From assembly GCF_001043955.1 (NCBI RefSeq), contig NZ_LABZ01000194.1:1-37008 (forward strand): a stretch of 37,008 nucleotides of DNA, read 5' to 3'. Of this stretch, positions 1-7,218 are shown piece by piece. Under the pieces are notes generated by a model, which was not told where the DNA came from, did not search any database, and worked only from the letters and a program-made list of their open reading frames with translations. The translations under genes were made by a program, and so were the position numbers. How positions within the stretch are numbered: position 1 is the first letter of the stretch; each line of letters starts with the position of its first letter. The stretch comes from Methylobacterium tarhaniae. Lineage in GTDB: Bacteria > Pseudomonadota > Alphaproteobacteria > Rhizobiales > Beijerinckiaceae.

Positions 1-90
1 GGGGAGGAACGCGGCGAAGTTGTGGGGGCGGAGCGGCAGGGGCAGCCGGGCGGGCGCATCACAGCCGCGGTCGAGCCGTCGAGCAGACAT
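1..90 (-). CDS. Start of an unidentified protein running off the left edge
   Basis: An ATG on the minus strand at 90 opens a reading frame with no stop to the edge of the window (30 codons). A GGAGG Shine-Dalgarno sequence (complement of 97-101) sits six bases upstream, which is ideal spacing. The visible N-terminus is rich in Arg, Leu and Pro and contains the stretch LPLRPHNFAAFLP; I do not recognise the family. If real, it is transcribed divergently from pdxJ across a 279-bp spacer. Only the start region is visible, so this call rests on the ribosome binding site and the open frame. Confidence 0.4.
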   Translation of the reverse strand, partial: MSARRLDRGCDAPARLPLPLRPHNFAAFLP

Positions 91-369
91 CGTGGGCCTC
101 CGGGGCGGGCGCGGCGGCCCGCCCGAGCATCGGTCGTCGGGTTGTCGCGGCGGGGCCTTGCGCCGGGCGGGCATCCGGCCCCGCGCCGCGGAACGGCTAC
201 AGTGCGGTGCACCGGGCGAGGTGTCCAGGCGAATGCCCCGCCTGCCCGCGCTTTCTCGGGGGAGTGTTGTTGCACATACGGGCGGCTGGCGGCACCCGGT
301 GGCCCACGCTACATCGCGGATGGTCCCGACAGAGCCCGCCCGACAGACCCCGTCCGAGAAGCCCGCCCG

Positions 370-1128
370 ATGCCCGCCTCGCCTCTCCGCCTCGGCGTCA
401 ACGTCGATCACGTCGCCACCCTTCGCAACGCCCGCGGCGGCACGATGCCGGATCCGGTGCGCGCCGCGCACGCGGCGATCGCGGCCGGGGCCGACGGCAT
501 CACCGCCCATCTGCGCGAGGACCGCCGCCACATCCGCGACGCCGACATGGAACGGCTGCGGCGCGAGATCGACCGGCCGCTCAACTTCGAGATGGCGGTG
601 ACCGACGAGATGATGGGGATCGTCCTGCGCCTGAAGCCGCACGCCGCCTGCCTGGTGCCGGAGAAGCGCGAGGAGCGCACCACCGAGGGCGGGCTCGACA
701 TCATCGGCGGCCGCGAGCACCTCGCGCCCGCCATCGCGCGCCTGAACGCGGCGGGGGTGCGGGTCTCGCTGTTCGTCGAGCCCGAGGTGCACGTGATGGA
801 CGCCGCCCGCGCCCTGGGCGCGCCGGTGGTCGAGCTGCATACCGGCACCTATTGCGAGGCGGTCATCGCCGGGGATCCGGAGCGGATCCGGGTCGAGCTC
901 GCCCGCCTCGCCCGCGCGGCCGCGCATGGCGGCGGCCTCGGGCTCGAGATCCATGCCGGCCACGGCCTCACGGTCGAGAGCGTCGGCCCGGTGGCGGCCT
1001 TGCCGCAGGTGCGCGAGCTCAATATCGGCCACGCCCTGATGGCGGAGGCGATCTTCGACGGGCTGCCCGCCGCGATCCGGGGGATGCGGGCCGCCATGGA
1101 GGCCGGCCGCGCGGGGACGGCCGCATGA
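370..1128 (+). CDS. pdxJ: Pyridoxine 5'-phosphate synthase PdxJ
   Basis: This cytoplasmic TIM-barrel enzyme performs the last ring-closing step of DXP-dependent vitamin B6 synthesis, condensing 1-deoxyxylulose 5-phosphate with 3-amino-2-oxopropyl phosphate to give pyridoxine 5'-phosphate. The 252-residue product has the family landmarks: NVDHVATLRNARGG near the N-terminus, VPEKREERTTEGGLD about one third in, ELHTGTYCEA, EIHAGHGLT and the C-terminal phosphate-binding ELNIGHAL. The ATG at 370 is chosen because MPASPLRLGVNVDHVATLR matches the usual start of the family; the same frame stays open upstream to 22, but that extension has no PdxJ character. Its stop overlaps the start of acpS (ATGA), the usual alphaproteobacterial pairing. 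Confidence 0.97.
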   Translation: MPASPLRLGVNVDHVATLRNARGGTMPDPVRAAHAAIAAGADGITAHLREDRRHIRDADMERLRREIDRPLNFEMAVTDEMMGIVLRLKPHAACLVPEKREERTTEGGLDIIGGREHLAPAIARLNAAGVRVSLFVEPEVHVMDAARALGAPVVELHTGTYCEAVIAGDPERIRVELARLARAAAHGGGLGLEIHAGHGLTVESVGPVAALPQVRELNIGHALMAEAIFDGLPAAIRGMRAAMEAGRAGTAA

Positions 1129-1526
1129 TCGTCGGCATCGGCTCCGACCTCTGCGACATCCGCCGCATCGAGCGCTCGCTGGAGCGTTTCGGCGACCGCT
1201 TCACCCACCGGGTGTTCACCGAGGGCGAGCGCGCCCGCAGCGACCGGCGCGCCGCCCGCGCGCCGTCCTATGCACGGCGCTTCGCCGCCAAGGAGGCCTG
1301 CTCCAAGGCCCTCGGGACCGGCATGAGCCAGGGCGTGTTCTGGCGCGACATGGAGGTGGTGAACCTGCCCGGCGGCCGGCCGACCCTGCGGCTCACCAAC
1401 GGCGCGGCGGAACGCCTCGCCGCCCTGATACCCCCGGGCCACCGCCCGGTCGTGCACGTGACGCTGACCGACGATCCGCCGCTGGCCCAGGCCTTCGTGA
1501 TCATCGAGGCTCTCCCGGAGCGCTGA
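1125..1526 (+). CDS. acpS: Holo-[acyl-carrier-protein] synthase AcpS
   Basis: AcpS transfers the 4'-phosphopantetheine arm from coenzyme A to a serine of apo-acyl carrier protein, activating it for fatty-acid synthesis. The 133-residue product has the usual size. It carries the N-terminal metal-binding motif GIGSDLCDIRRIE and the second motif FAAKEACSKALGTG, whose Asp and Glu residues bind Mg2+ in this family. The ATG overlaps the pdxJ stop codon, implying translational coupling. It is followed by 155 bp before lepB, so lepB may have its own promoter. Confidence 0.96.
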   Translation: MIVGIGSDLCDIRRIERSLERFGDRFTHRVFTEGERARSDRRAARAPSYARRFAAKEACSKALGTGMSQGVFWRDMEVVNLPGGRPTLRLTNGAAERLAALIPPGHRPVVHVTLTDDPPLAQAFVIIEALPER

Positions 1527-1681
1527 CAGGTTCCTCCGACAGGTGATTCGCCCCTGCTCGCCGCGCCGCGTTGCGGGCGGGCAAGCGTTGGTCTAGACCC
1601 CCCGCACCGCGCAAACAGCCGGCCGCGTGCCCTCGGCGGGTGCCCAGGCGACATCTGCACGGACCGCCGGAGAGAACGAGC

Positions 1682-2473
1682 ATGGATCGCGCACGCACGG
1701 ACCAGGACCTGAAACGCGGCAAGGATGCCGGCCTCTGGGACTCGATCAAGGAGACCGTGAAGGTCGGCCTCCAGGCGCTGCTGATCGCCGTCGTGGTCCG
1801 CACCCTGCTGTTCCAGCCGTTCAACATCCCGTCCGGTTCGCTGATCCCGACCCTCTTGATCGGCGACTACCTGTTCGTATCGAAATACTCCTACGGCTAC
1901 TCCAAGTACTCGCTTCCCTTGAGCGAGTACCTGCCGATTGAGGCCAAGGGCCGGATCTGGGGCGCGGCGCCCAAGCAGGGCGACATCGCCGTGTTCAAGC
2001 TGCCGAAGGACAACGCCACCGACTACATCAAGCGGGTGATCGGCCTGCCGGGCGACCGGATCCAGGTGATCGAGGGCGTGCTCAACATCAACGGCCGGCC
2101 GGTCAAGCGCGAGCGCATCGCCGATTATTCGACCACCGACGCTTTCGGCCAGCCGACCCTGGTGCCGCAATACCGCGAGACCCTGCCCAACGGCGTCACC
2201 CACGAGATCATCGAGCGCGACGGCGACCGCGGCCTGTGGGACAATACCCAGGTCTACACCGTGCCGCCGAACCACTTCTTCATGATGGGCGACAACCGCG
2301 ACAATTCCACCGATTCCCGCGATCTCGGCAATGTCGGCTACGTGCCGTTCGAGAACCTGATCGGCCGGGCCGAGGTGATCTTCTTCTCGATCGACGAGGG
2401 CGCCGCCGCCTGGCAGATCTGGAACTGGCCGTGGACGGTGCGCTGGAACCGCCTGTTCAAGCCGATCCACTGA
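1682..2473 (+). CDS. lepB: Signal peptidase I LepB
   Basis: This membrane serine protease removes signal peptides from exported proteins with a Ser/Lys dyad. In the 263-residue product the sequence IPSGSLIPTLLIGDYLFV contains the nucleophile Ser53, and DYIKRVIGLPGD contains the general base Lys117. The conserved block GDNRDNSTDSRD follows in the C-terminal half. One hydrophobic segment (about residues 27-45, VGLQALLIAVVVRTLLF) anchors the protein, with the catalytic domain outside the membrane. The ATG at 1682 has GGAGAG just upstream; the frame is open further upstream but without family character. It is 15 bp from rnc, an arrangement conserved in alphaproteobacteria. Confidence 0.97.
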   Translation: MDRARTDQDLKRGKDAGLWDSIKETVKVGLQALLIAVVVRTLLFQPFNIPSGSLIPTLLIGDYLFVSKYSYGYSKYSLPLSEYLPIEAKGRIWGAAPKQGDIAVFKLPKDNATDYIKRVIGLPGDRIQVIEGVLNINGRPVKRERIADYSTTDAFGQPTLVPQYRETLPNGVTHEIIERDGDRGLWDNTQVYTVPPNHFFMMGDNRDNSTDSRDLGNVGYVPFENLIGRAEVIFFSIDEGAAAWQIWNWPWTVRWNRLFKPIH

Positions 2474-2474
2474 C

Positions 2475-2480
2475 AGGAGG
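2475..2480 (+). promoter_or_regulatory. Shine-Dalgarno site fixing the TTG start of rnc
   Basis: A full AGGAGG lies eight bases before TTG 2489, directly after the lepB stop codon. No in-frame ATG occurs before the RNase III core, so this site decides in favour of the unusual TTG start. Confidence 0.75.
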
Positions 2481-2488
2481 CCGGGAGC

Positions 2489-3307
2489 TTGAGCGCCGCT
2501 GACGCGAACCCGCAGGCCGACGAGCCCGCCCAGAGCGCCGGACATCCGGGCGGACATCCGGGGCCGGGGGAGGCGCCGCCGCGGCGCAAGCGCGGGATGC
2601 GGCGCCGGCCCGACCTCTCCGTGCTGGAGGAGCGCATCGGCCACCGCTTCGCCGACCGCGACCTGCTGGTGCGGGCGCTCACCCATGTCAGCGCGACCAA
2701 CGGCCGGGGCAGCTACCAGCGCCTCGAGTTCCTCGGCGACCGGGTGCTCGGCCTCGCGGTGGCCGACGGCCTCTACAACGCCCTGCCGGGCGCCGACGAG
2801 GGCGACCTGTCGCGGCGCCTGTCGAGCCTGGTGCGGCGCGAGAGCTGCGCCATGGTGGCGAATGCCTGGGACGTCGGCCCGCATCTCAACCTCGGCGGCG
2901 GCGAGGTCCATGGCGGCGGGCGCCGCAACTCGGCGATCCTCGCCGATGTCTGCGAGGCGATCCTCGGCGCGATCTTCCTCGATGCCGGCTACGGCGCCGC
3001 CAAGGCGGTGATCGACCGTGCCTTCGAGGCCGACCGCCAGACGGAAGGCACCCGCAGCCGCGACCCGAAATCCGCGTTGCAGGAATGGGCGCAGGCGCAA
3101 GGGTGGCCGACGCCGACCTACGTGGTGGTGGAGCGGGCCGGGCCCGACCACGCGCCGCAATTTCGCATCGAGGCCCGGGTCACCGGCGCCGCGCCCGGCA
3201 TCGGCATCGGCGGCTCGAAGCGCCTGGCCGAGCAGACGGCCGCGCGCGCGCTGCTGGTGCGCGAGGGGCTGTGGACCGGGGACGAGCCCGGGGAGCAACC
3301 AGAATGA
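2489..3307 (+). CDS. rnc: Ribonuclease III
   Basis: RNase III is a dimeric, Mg2+-dependent endonuclease that cuts double-stranded RNA in rRNA precursors and many mRNAs. The 272-residue product starts at TTG 2489 behind a perfect Shine-Dalgarno site. Residues 1-40 are a Pro/Gly/Arg-rich extension. The nuclease domain follows, with the signature YQRLEFLGDRVLG (Glu80 and Asp84 are metal ligands) and the second acidic cluster DVCEAILGAIFLDAGY. A double-stranded-RNA-binding domain lies at about residues 195-268 (from DPKSALQEW to the lysine/alanine-rich end GSKRLAEQTAARALL). The stop codon overlaps the start of era, the classic rnc-era coupling. Confidence 0.97.
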   Translation: MSAADANPQADEPAQSAGHPGGHPGPGEAPPRRKRGMRRRPDLSVLEERIGHRFADRDLLVRALTHVSATNGRGSYQRLEFLGDRVLGLAVADGLYNALPGADEGDLSRRLSSLVRRESCAMVANAWDVGPHLNLGGGEVHGGGRRNSAILADVCEAILGAIFLDAGYGAAKAVIDRAFEADRQTEGTRSRDPKSALQEWAQAQGWPTPTYVVVERAGPDHAPQFRIEARVTGAAPGIGIGGSKRLAEQTAARALLVREGLWTGDEPGEQPE

Positions 3308-4260
3308 CCGACGACACCACCCCAGACACCCGAGAGACCGGCACCGACGAGAGTGGCCCGCCGCAGGAGACCCGGGCCGGCTTCGTCGCCCTGATCGGGG
3401 TGCCGAATGCCGGCAAGTCGACCCTGCTCAACAGCCTCGTCGGCACCAAGGTGTCGATCGTCTCGCGCAAGGTGCAGACCACCCGCGCCCTGGTGCGCGG
3501 CATCGCCATGGAGGGCGCGGCGCAGATCGTGCTCGTCGACACGCCCGGCATCTTCGCGCCCAAGCGCCGCCTCGACCGGGCGATGGTGACCTCCGCCTGG
3601 AGCGGCGCGGCCGATGCCGACGCGGTCTGCCTGCTGATCGACGCCCGCAAGGGGGTGGACGAGGAAGTCGATGCGATCCTCAACCGCATGCCGGAGCTGA
3701 AGCGCCCGAAATACCTGGTGCTCAACAAGATCGACCTGATGCCCCGCGAGCGCCTGCTGGCGCTCGCCGCCGCCCTCAACGAGCGGGTGTCGTTCGAGCG
3801 CATCTTCATGATCTCGGCGCTCACCGGCGACGGGGTGGACGACCTGCGCCGCGAGCTCGCCACCCGGATGCCCCCGAGCCCCTGGCTCTACCCCGAGGAC
3901 CAGGTCTCCGACGCGCCCCTGCGCATGCTCGCCGCCGAGATCACCCGGGAGAAGATCTACGACCGGCTGCACGAGGAACTGCCCTATTCCTCGACCGTCG
4001 AGACCGACCAGTGGCAGGTCCGGCCCGACGGCTCGGTGCGGATCGAGCAGACCATCTTCGTCGAGCGCGAGAGCCAGCGGAAGATCGTGCTCGGCAAGGG
4101 CGGGCAGACCATCAAGGCCATCGGCCAGGCCGCGCGGATCGACATCGCCGAGGCGGCGGAGGCGAAGGTCCACCTGTTCCTGTTCGTGAAGGTGCGGGAG
4201 AACTGGGCCGACGATCCGGAGCGCTACCGCGAGATGGGCCTGGAATTCCCCCGCGGCTGA
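3304..4260 (+). CDS. era: GTPase Era
   Basis: Era is a GTPase that binds the 3' end of 16S rRNA and checks 30S subunit maturation. The 318-residue product has all the G motifs: G1 GVPNAGKST, G3 DTPGIF and G4 NKID. The switch region KVQTTR is also present. The C-terminal KH RNA-binding domain contains ERESQRKIVLGKGGQTIKAI. The first 27 residues are a Thr/Asp/Glu-rich extension. The ATG overlaps the rnc stop (ATGA). Downstream genes also act on 16S rRNA, so this end of the operon is devoted to small-subunit biogenesis; recO, often next to era in other bacteria, is absent here. Confidence 0.97.
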   Translation: MTDDTTPDTRETGTDESGPPQETRAGFVALIGVPNAGKSTLLNSLVGTKVSIVSRKVQTTRALVRGIAMEGAAQIVLVDTPGIFAPKRRLDRAMVTSAWSGAADADAVCLLIDARKGVDEEVDAILNRMPELKRPKYLVLNKIDLMPRERLLALAAALNERVSFERIFMISALTGDGVDDLRRELATRMPPSPWLYPEDQVSDAPLRMLAAEITREKIYDRLHEELPYSSTVETDQWQVRPDGSVRIEQTIFVERESQRKIVLGKGGQTIKAIGQAARIDIAEAAEAKVHLFLFVKVRENWADDPERYREMGLEFPRG

Positions 4261-4265
4261 TCCCT

Positions 4266-5189
4266 GTGACCGACCCGACCTCCGCCCGCCCGGGCGTCTA
4301 CGGCCACCCGCCCGCCGACCTCGTCGAGGTGCCGGGCGATGCCTTGCAGCTCTCGCCCCTCGTGCCCGGAAGCGCCGCCCTGGAGGATCTAGTCCCGGGC
4401 TCGCTCCCCGGCCTGACCGTGCTGGCCCCGCCCGGCACCCTGGAGCGCCGCCACGCCCTGGCGCTGGCCCTGCGGGCGCTCGCGCCCGGCGCGCCCCTCA
4501 CCGTGCTCGCCCCGAAGGACCGGGGCGGCTCGCGGCTCGCCCGCGAACTCTCGGGTTTCGGCTGCCGCCTCGACGAGAGCGCGAAGAGCCACCACCGCAT
4601 CGTCCGGACTTTGCGGCCCGACGCGCCGACCGGGCTCGACGAGGCGATCAGTGAGGGCGCGCCGCGTCGCCTCGACGACATCGGCCTGTGGACGCAACCC
4701 GGCATCTTCTCGTGGAACCGGATCGATCCCGGCACCGCCCTGCTGATCGAGACTCTGCCGGCGCTGTCGGGACGCGGCGCCGATCTCGGTTGCGGCCTGG
4801 GCATCCTCGCCCATGCCGTGCTCGCTTCGCCCAAGGTGACGGCGCTTGCCCTCGTCGACAACGATCGCCGGGCGGTCGAGGCATCCCGGCGCAACGTCGA
4901 CGATCCGCGCGTGACGGTCAAATGGGCCGATGCCCGTGCCGCCGATGCGGTGCCGGAGCGCCTGGACTTCGTGGTGATGAACCCGCCCTTCCACGATGGC
5001 GGCGCCGAGGACCGGGCCCTCGGCCAAGCCTTCATCCGCCGCGCCGCCGCCGCCTTGCGGCCGGGCGGGACGCTCTGGCTCACCGCCAACACCCACCTGC
5101 CCTACGAGGCGACGCTGGCGGAGGTGTTTCGCGAGGTGACGCCCCGGGCCGCCGCGCAGGGCTACAAGATCCACGAGGCGCGCAAATGA
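4266..5189 (+). CDS. RsmC-like class I SAM-dependent rRNA methyltransferase
   Basis: The product resembles the RsmC/RlmG family, which methylates guanine N2 in rRNA (RsmC: G1207 of 16S rRNA). The 307 residues show the two-domain family plan. The N-terminal half (to about 150) looks like a degenerate methyltransferase fold. The C-terminal half has the SAM-binding motif ADLGCGLGILAHAVL and the catalytic motif MNPPFHDGG typical of N2-guanine methyltransferases. GTG 4266 is chosen as start, five bases after the era stop; the frame is open upstream but antiparallel to known genes. Its stop overlaps the next start (ATGA). The family is clear; the exact target nucleotide is inferred. Confidence 0.85.
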   Translation: MTDPTSARPGVYGHPPADLVEVPGDALQLSPLVPGSAALEDLVPGSLPGLTVLAPPGTLERRHALALALRALAPGAPLTVLAPKDRGGSRLARELSGFGCRLDESAKSHHRIVRTLRPDAPTGLDEAISEGAPRRLDDIGLWTQPGIFSWNRIDPGTALLIETLPALSGRGADLGCGLGILAHAVLASPKVTALALVDNDRRAVEASRRNVDDPRVTVKWADARAADAVPERLDFVVMNPPFHDGGAEDRALGQAFIRRAAAALRPGGTLWLTANTHLPYEATLAEVFREVTPRAAAQGYKIHEARK

Positions 5190-5935
5190 GCGGCAAGGCG
5201 AAGGTCGCGTCGGTCCGGCTCGACCGGCTGCTCGCCAATCTCGGCTACGGCTCGCGCCGCGAGATCCAGATGCTGGCCCGGGCTGGGACGATCGTGCTCG
5301 ACGGCACTCCGTTGCGCGACGCCGACCAGCGCATCGCCCTCGACCCGGACCTGCCGGGCCGCCTCACCGTCCAGACCAAGCCCCTCGACCCCCTGCCGGG
5401 CGTGGCCCTGATGCTGCACAAGCCGCTCGGCGTCACCTGCTCGCACAAGGAAGCGGGCCCGCTGATCTACGGTCTGCTTCCGCCGCGCTGGCGCCGCCGC
5501 GAGCCGCCGCTCTCGACCGTCGGCCGCCTCGACAAGGAGACCTCCGGCCTCCTGCTGCTGACCGACGACGGCGCGCTGCTGCACCGGATCATCTCGCCGA
5601 AGGCCAGCGTCTCGAAGCGTTACCAGGTGACGCTGGACCGGCCCTTGCGCGGGGACGAGGGCGCGATCTTTTCCTCCGGCACGCTGATGCTGGAGGGCGA
5701 GGAGAAGCCGCTGCTGCCGGTGACCCTGGAAGTTCATGGGCCGACGAGTGCCGCCGTGACGCTGACGGAAGGGCGTTATCACCAGGTCCGGCGGATGTTC
5801 GCGGCGGTGGGGAACCACGTCACGGCCCTGCACCGGGACCGGGTCGGCGCGCTGGACCTGCCGGCGGACCTGGAGCCCGGACAGTACAGGGTGATGGGGG
5901 AGGGGGATGTGGCGCGGGTGTTCGGCAATGGATAA
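5186..5935 (+). CDS. RsuA/RluB-family pseudouridine synthase
   Basis: This enzyme isomerises a specific uridine in rRNA to pseudouridine. The 249-residue product begins with an S4 RNA-binding domain (about residues 8-55, RLDRLLANLGYGSRREIQ). The catalytic domain holds GRLDKETSGLLLLTDDG, whose Asp is the family nucleophile, and the C-terminal motif EGRYHQVRRMFAAVGN. Length and layout match E. coli RsuA (16S pseudouridine 516), and the RsmC-like neighbour supports a 16S target, but RluE/RluF-type 23S activity cannot be excluded. It is the last gene of the GC-rich housekeeping run; base composition collapses immediately after its TAA stop. Confidence 0.88.
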   Translation: MSGKAKVASVRLDRLLANLGYGSRREIQMLARAGTIVLDGTPLRDADQRIALDPDLPGRLTVQTKPLDPLPGVALMLHKPLGVTCSHKEAGPLIYGLLPPRWRRREPPLSTVGRLDKETSGLLLLTDDGALLHRIISPKASVSKRYQVTLDRPLRGDEGAIFSSGTLMLEGEEKPLLPVTLEVHGPTSAAVTLTEGRYHQVRRMFAAVGNHVTALHRDRVGALDLPADLEPGQYRVMGEGDVARVFGNG

Positions 5936-6017
5936 TAAATTAAAACTACCCGTTCTATTTTTTCTGCGTGCCTTATCTTGTCAAGAAATTAGTAATTTAA
6001 CGCGATAATGGCAAATT

Positions 6018-6833
6018 CTAATTTTGATTATATCCAAAATCCCCTCTCGTTAAAAGCGCTTCTTTCCAGTGAGACTCGCGCTCAAGGATTATTTTGTCTT
6101 CCGTTCGAAAGGGCCAGGTCTCTAGTAGCGTCATTCGGAAATGTTCGCGTGCATAAGATATGCCTCTTTCGGCCATTAGATTGACTAAGGCTGCGTTCCA
6201 TCCATGACCGGTTGCTGCATAAACTGACCAGCGCGACCATATTCCGACATCATTGTACGCCGATCCAACGTACTTCTTTCCAGTATTTTTATCGACGATT
6301 AAATAAACGCCTTTCATATTTTGCAAGGCCGTTTTTCAGTCCAGGCGATCAGTTCTAATAATAGTTTCAAGTGCAGTAAAATCCAAAACTACATTATCGA
6401 ACCCAGTGAATGGAGCGCCTGAGTACGGTTCTTTTAATATTTCAGAGATACTAATTTTTTCTATGAGATTTTCGAGACAGAATGATTTGCCTTGCCCAAT
6501 TTCTAGATGGATTTTTAGTCTTCCGATCAGATCGGAGCCTCGGTCGCAGGATGCAATCGTGTAAGACCGCCCGGCTGTTTGCTGTCGTGCAATTACCTCG
6601 AATATGCCACCGAAAAGCCAGATCCAGCGTTCCTGATATACGTCTATGAATGAAATGATGTGCCGACGATTAAAATCGTCCTTTTGTCCTCTCCACCTAT
6701 TCCAATCAACCCAATCCTCTCTGTCACGAGTAAATAAATCTAGCGGTTGGTGCTCGCCGTTCCATCGGGCAGCGTGAAATTTGTAGTCTGATAAAATATC
6801 GATATCAAAAATTGATTGCATATTGAGGGGCAT
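6018..6833 (-). pseudogene. GIY-YIG nuclease family gene interrupted by one in-frame stop
   Basis: Two open segments on the minus strand (6833-6336 and 6326-6018) are in the same frame, separated by a single TGA at 6338-6336. Read through, they give one protein of about 271 residues. The N-terminal part contains ARWNGEHQPLDLFTRDREDW and WLFGGIFEVIARQ. The C-terminal part is a GIY-YIG-type domain: GVYLI, then YVGSAYNDVGIWSRW, an ERESHWKE glutamate region and the ending GYNQN. From memory, intact relatives have a Trp in the motif where the stop falls (D-W-K-x-A-L-x-N-x-KGVYLI), so TGG to TGA is the simplest explanation. AGAGG at 6844-6840 is a good ribosome site for ATG 6833. The gene is AT-rich, unlike all its neighbours, suggesting horizontal origin. 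A sequencing error or an alternative restart at 6326 remains possible. Confidence 0.72.
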
Positions 6834-7060
6834 ATATGGCCTCTATATTATTTAATGACCAAGTGAATCTTGGAGCGCTCAGGATTCAAAAGCACTGAAA
6901 GACGCTGACGTGTCTCAAGGCGAAGGCGTAGAAGTCAACCTCATCTGCCGATCCGCCTGCTTTGCCCAGGTCCCATGCCTGCTGCAGCCGATTCACTACC
7001 TCGGCCTGAGCCGACTGCCTAACGCATTTTTTCGTCTTCCACGACGACCTCTCATTTGTG

Positions 7061-7166
7061 CTAGAGTACTTCACGATCGCGTTGCAATCGTAAAGCTCTC
7101 TAGGTCTTTGATTTTGCCGCATTTTCTGCGACGAACCGGTATCCACTTCGTCGGAAAATGCTCTAG
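7061..7166. repeat. Composite palindromic intergenic repeat, 106 bp
   Basis: The element is bounded by CTAGAG (7061-7066) and CTCTAG (7161-7166). It is made of two hairpins. The first has arms 7061-7077 and 7087-7103 (14 of 17 positions pair, 9-base loop). The second has arms 7119-7135 and 7147-7161 (perfect apart from a two-base bulge). Layout and sequence recall dispersed intergenic repeats I associate with Methylobacterium and related genomes, but copy number cannot be tested from a single window. Confidence 0.6.
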
Positions 7167-7197
7167 CGTGTCGACTCACGATTATAGTCGACGCGCT
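7165..7197 (-). terminator. Hairpin downstream of the ABC binding-protein gene
   Basis: Arms 7165-7176 and 7186-7197 pair over 12 bp with one mismatch around a nine-base loop. The hairpin begins 22 bases after the TGA of the minus-strand binding-protein gene. On that strand it is followed by AGAGCATTTT, a weak T-run, so it could act as an intrinsic terminator. It abuts the palindromic repeat and could equally be a third module of that element. Confidence 0.45.
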
Positions 7198-7218
7198 CCG
7201 CTTAGACGAGCCGCCCTC

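Larger units (their letters stand above)
6834..7218. other. Gene-poor AT-rich stretch with repeats and possible gene relics
   Basis: No convincing intact gene occurs between the nuclease pseudogene and the binding-protein gene. The right half is palindromic repeat DNA, described separately. On the minus strand at about 7050-6886 a short reading frame ends with AEVVNRLQQAWDLGKAGGSADEVDFYAF. This faintly resembles the C-terminal tail of ParD-type antitoxins (helix, then a short S/G-x-P-x-D-like turn), but its upstream part translates the repeat itself. I regard it as at most a decayed fragment. Confidence 0.4.

Noticed and set aside
6886..7179. 97-codon minus-strand reading frame in the AT-rich gap
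   Set aside because: Its first half translates the palindromic repeat, it has no ribosome site, and only a faint ParD-like tail is visible.
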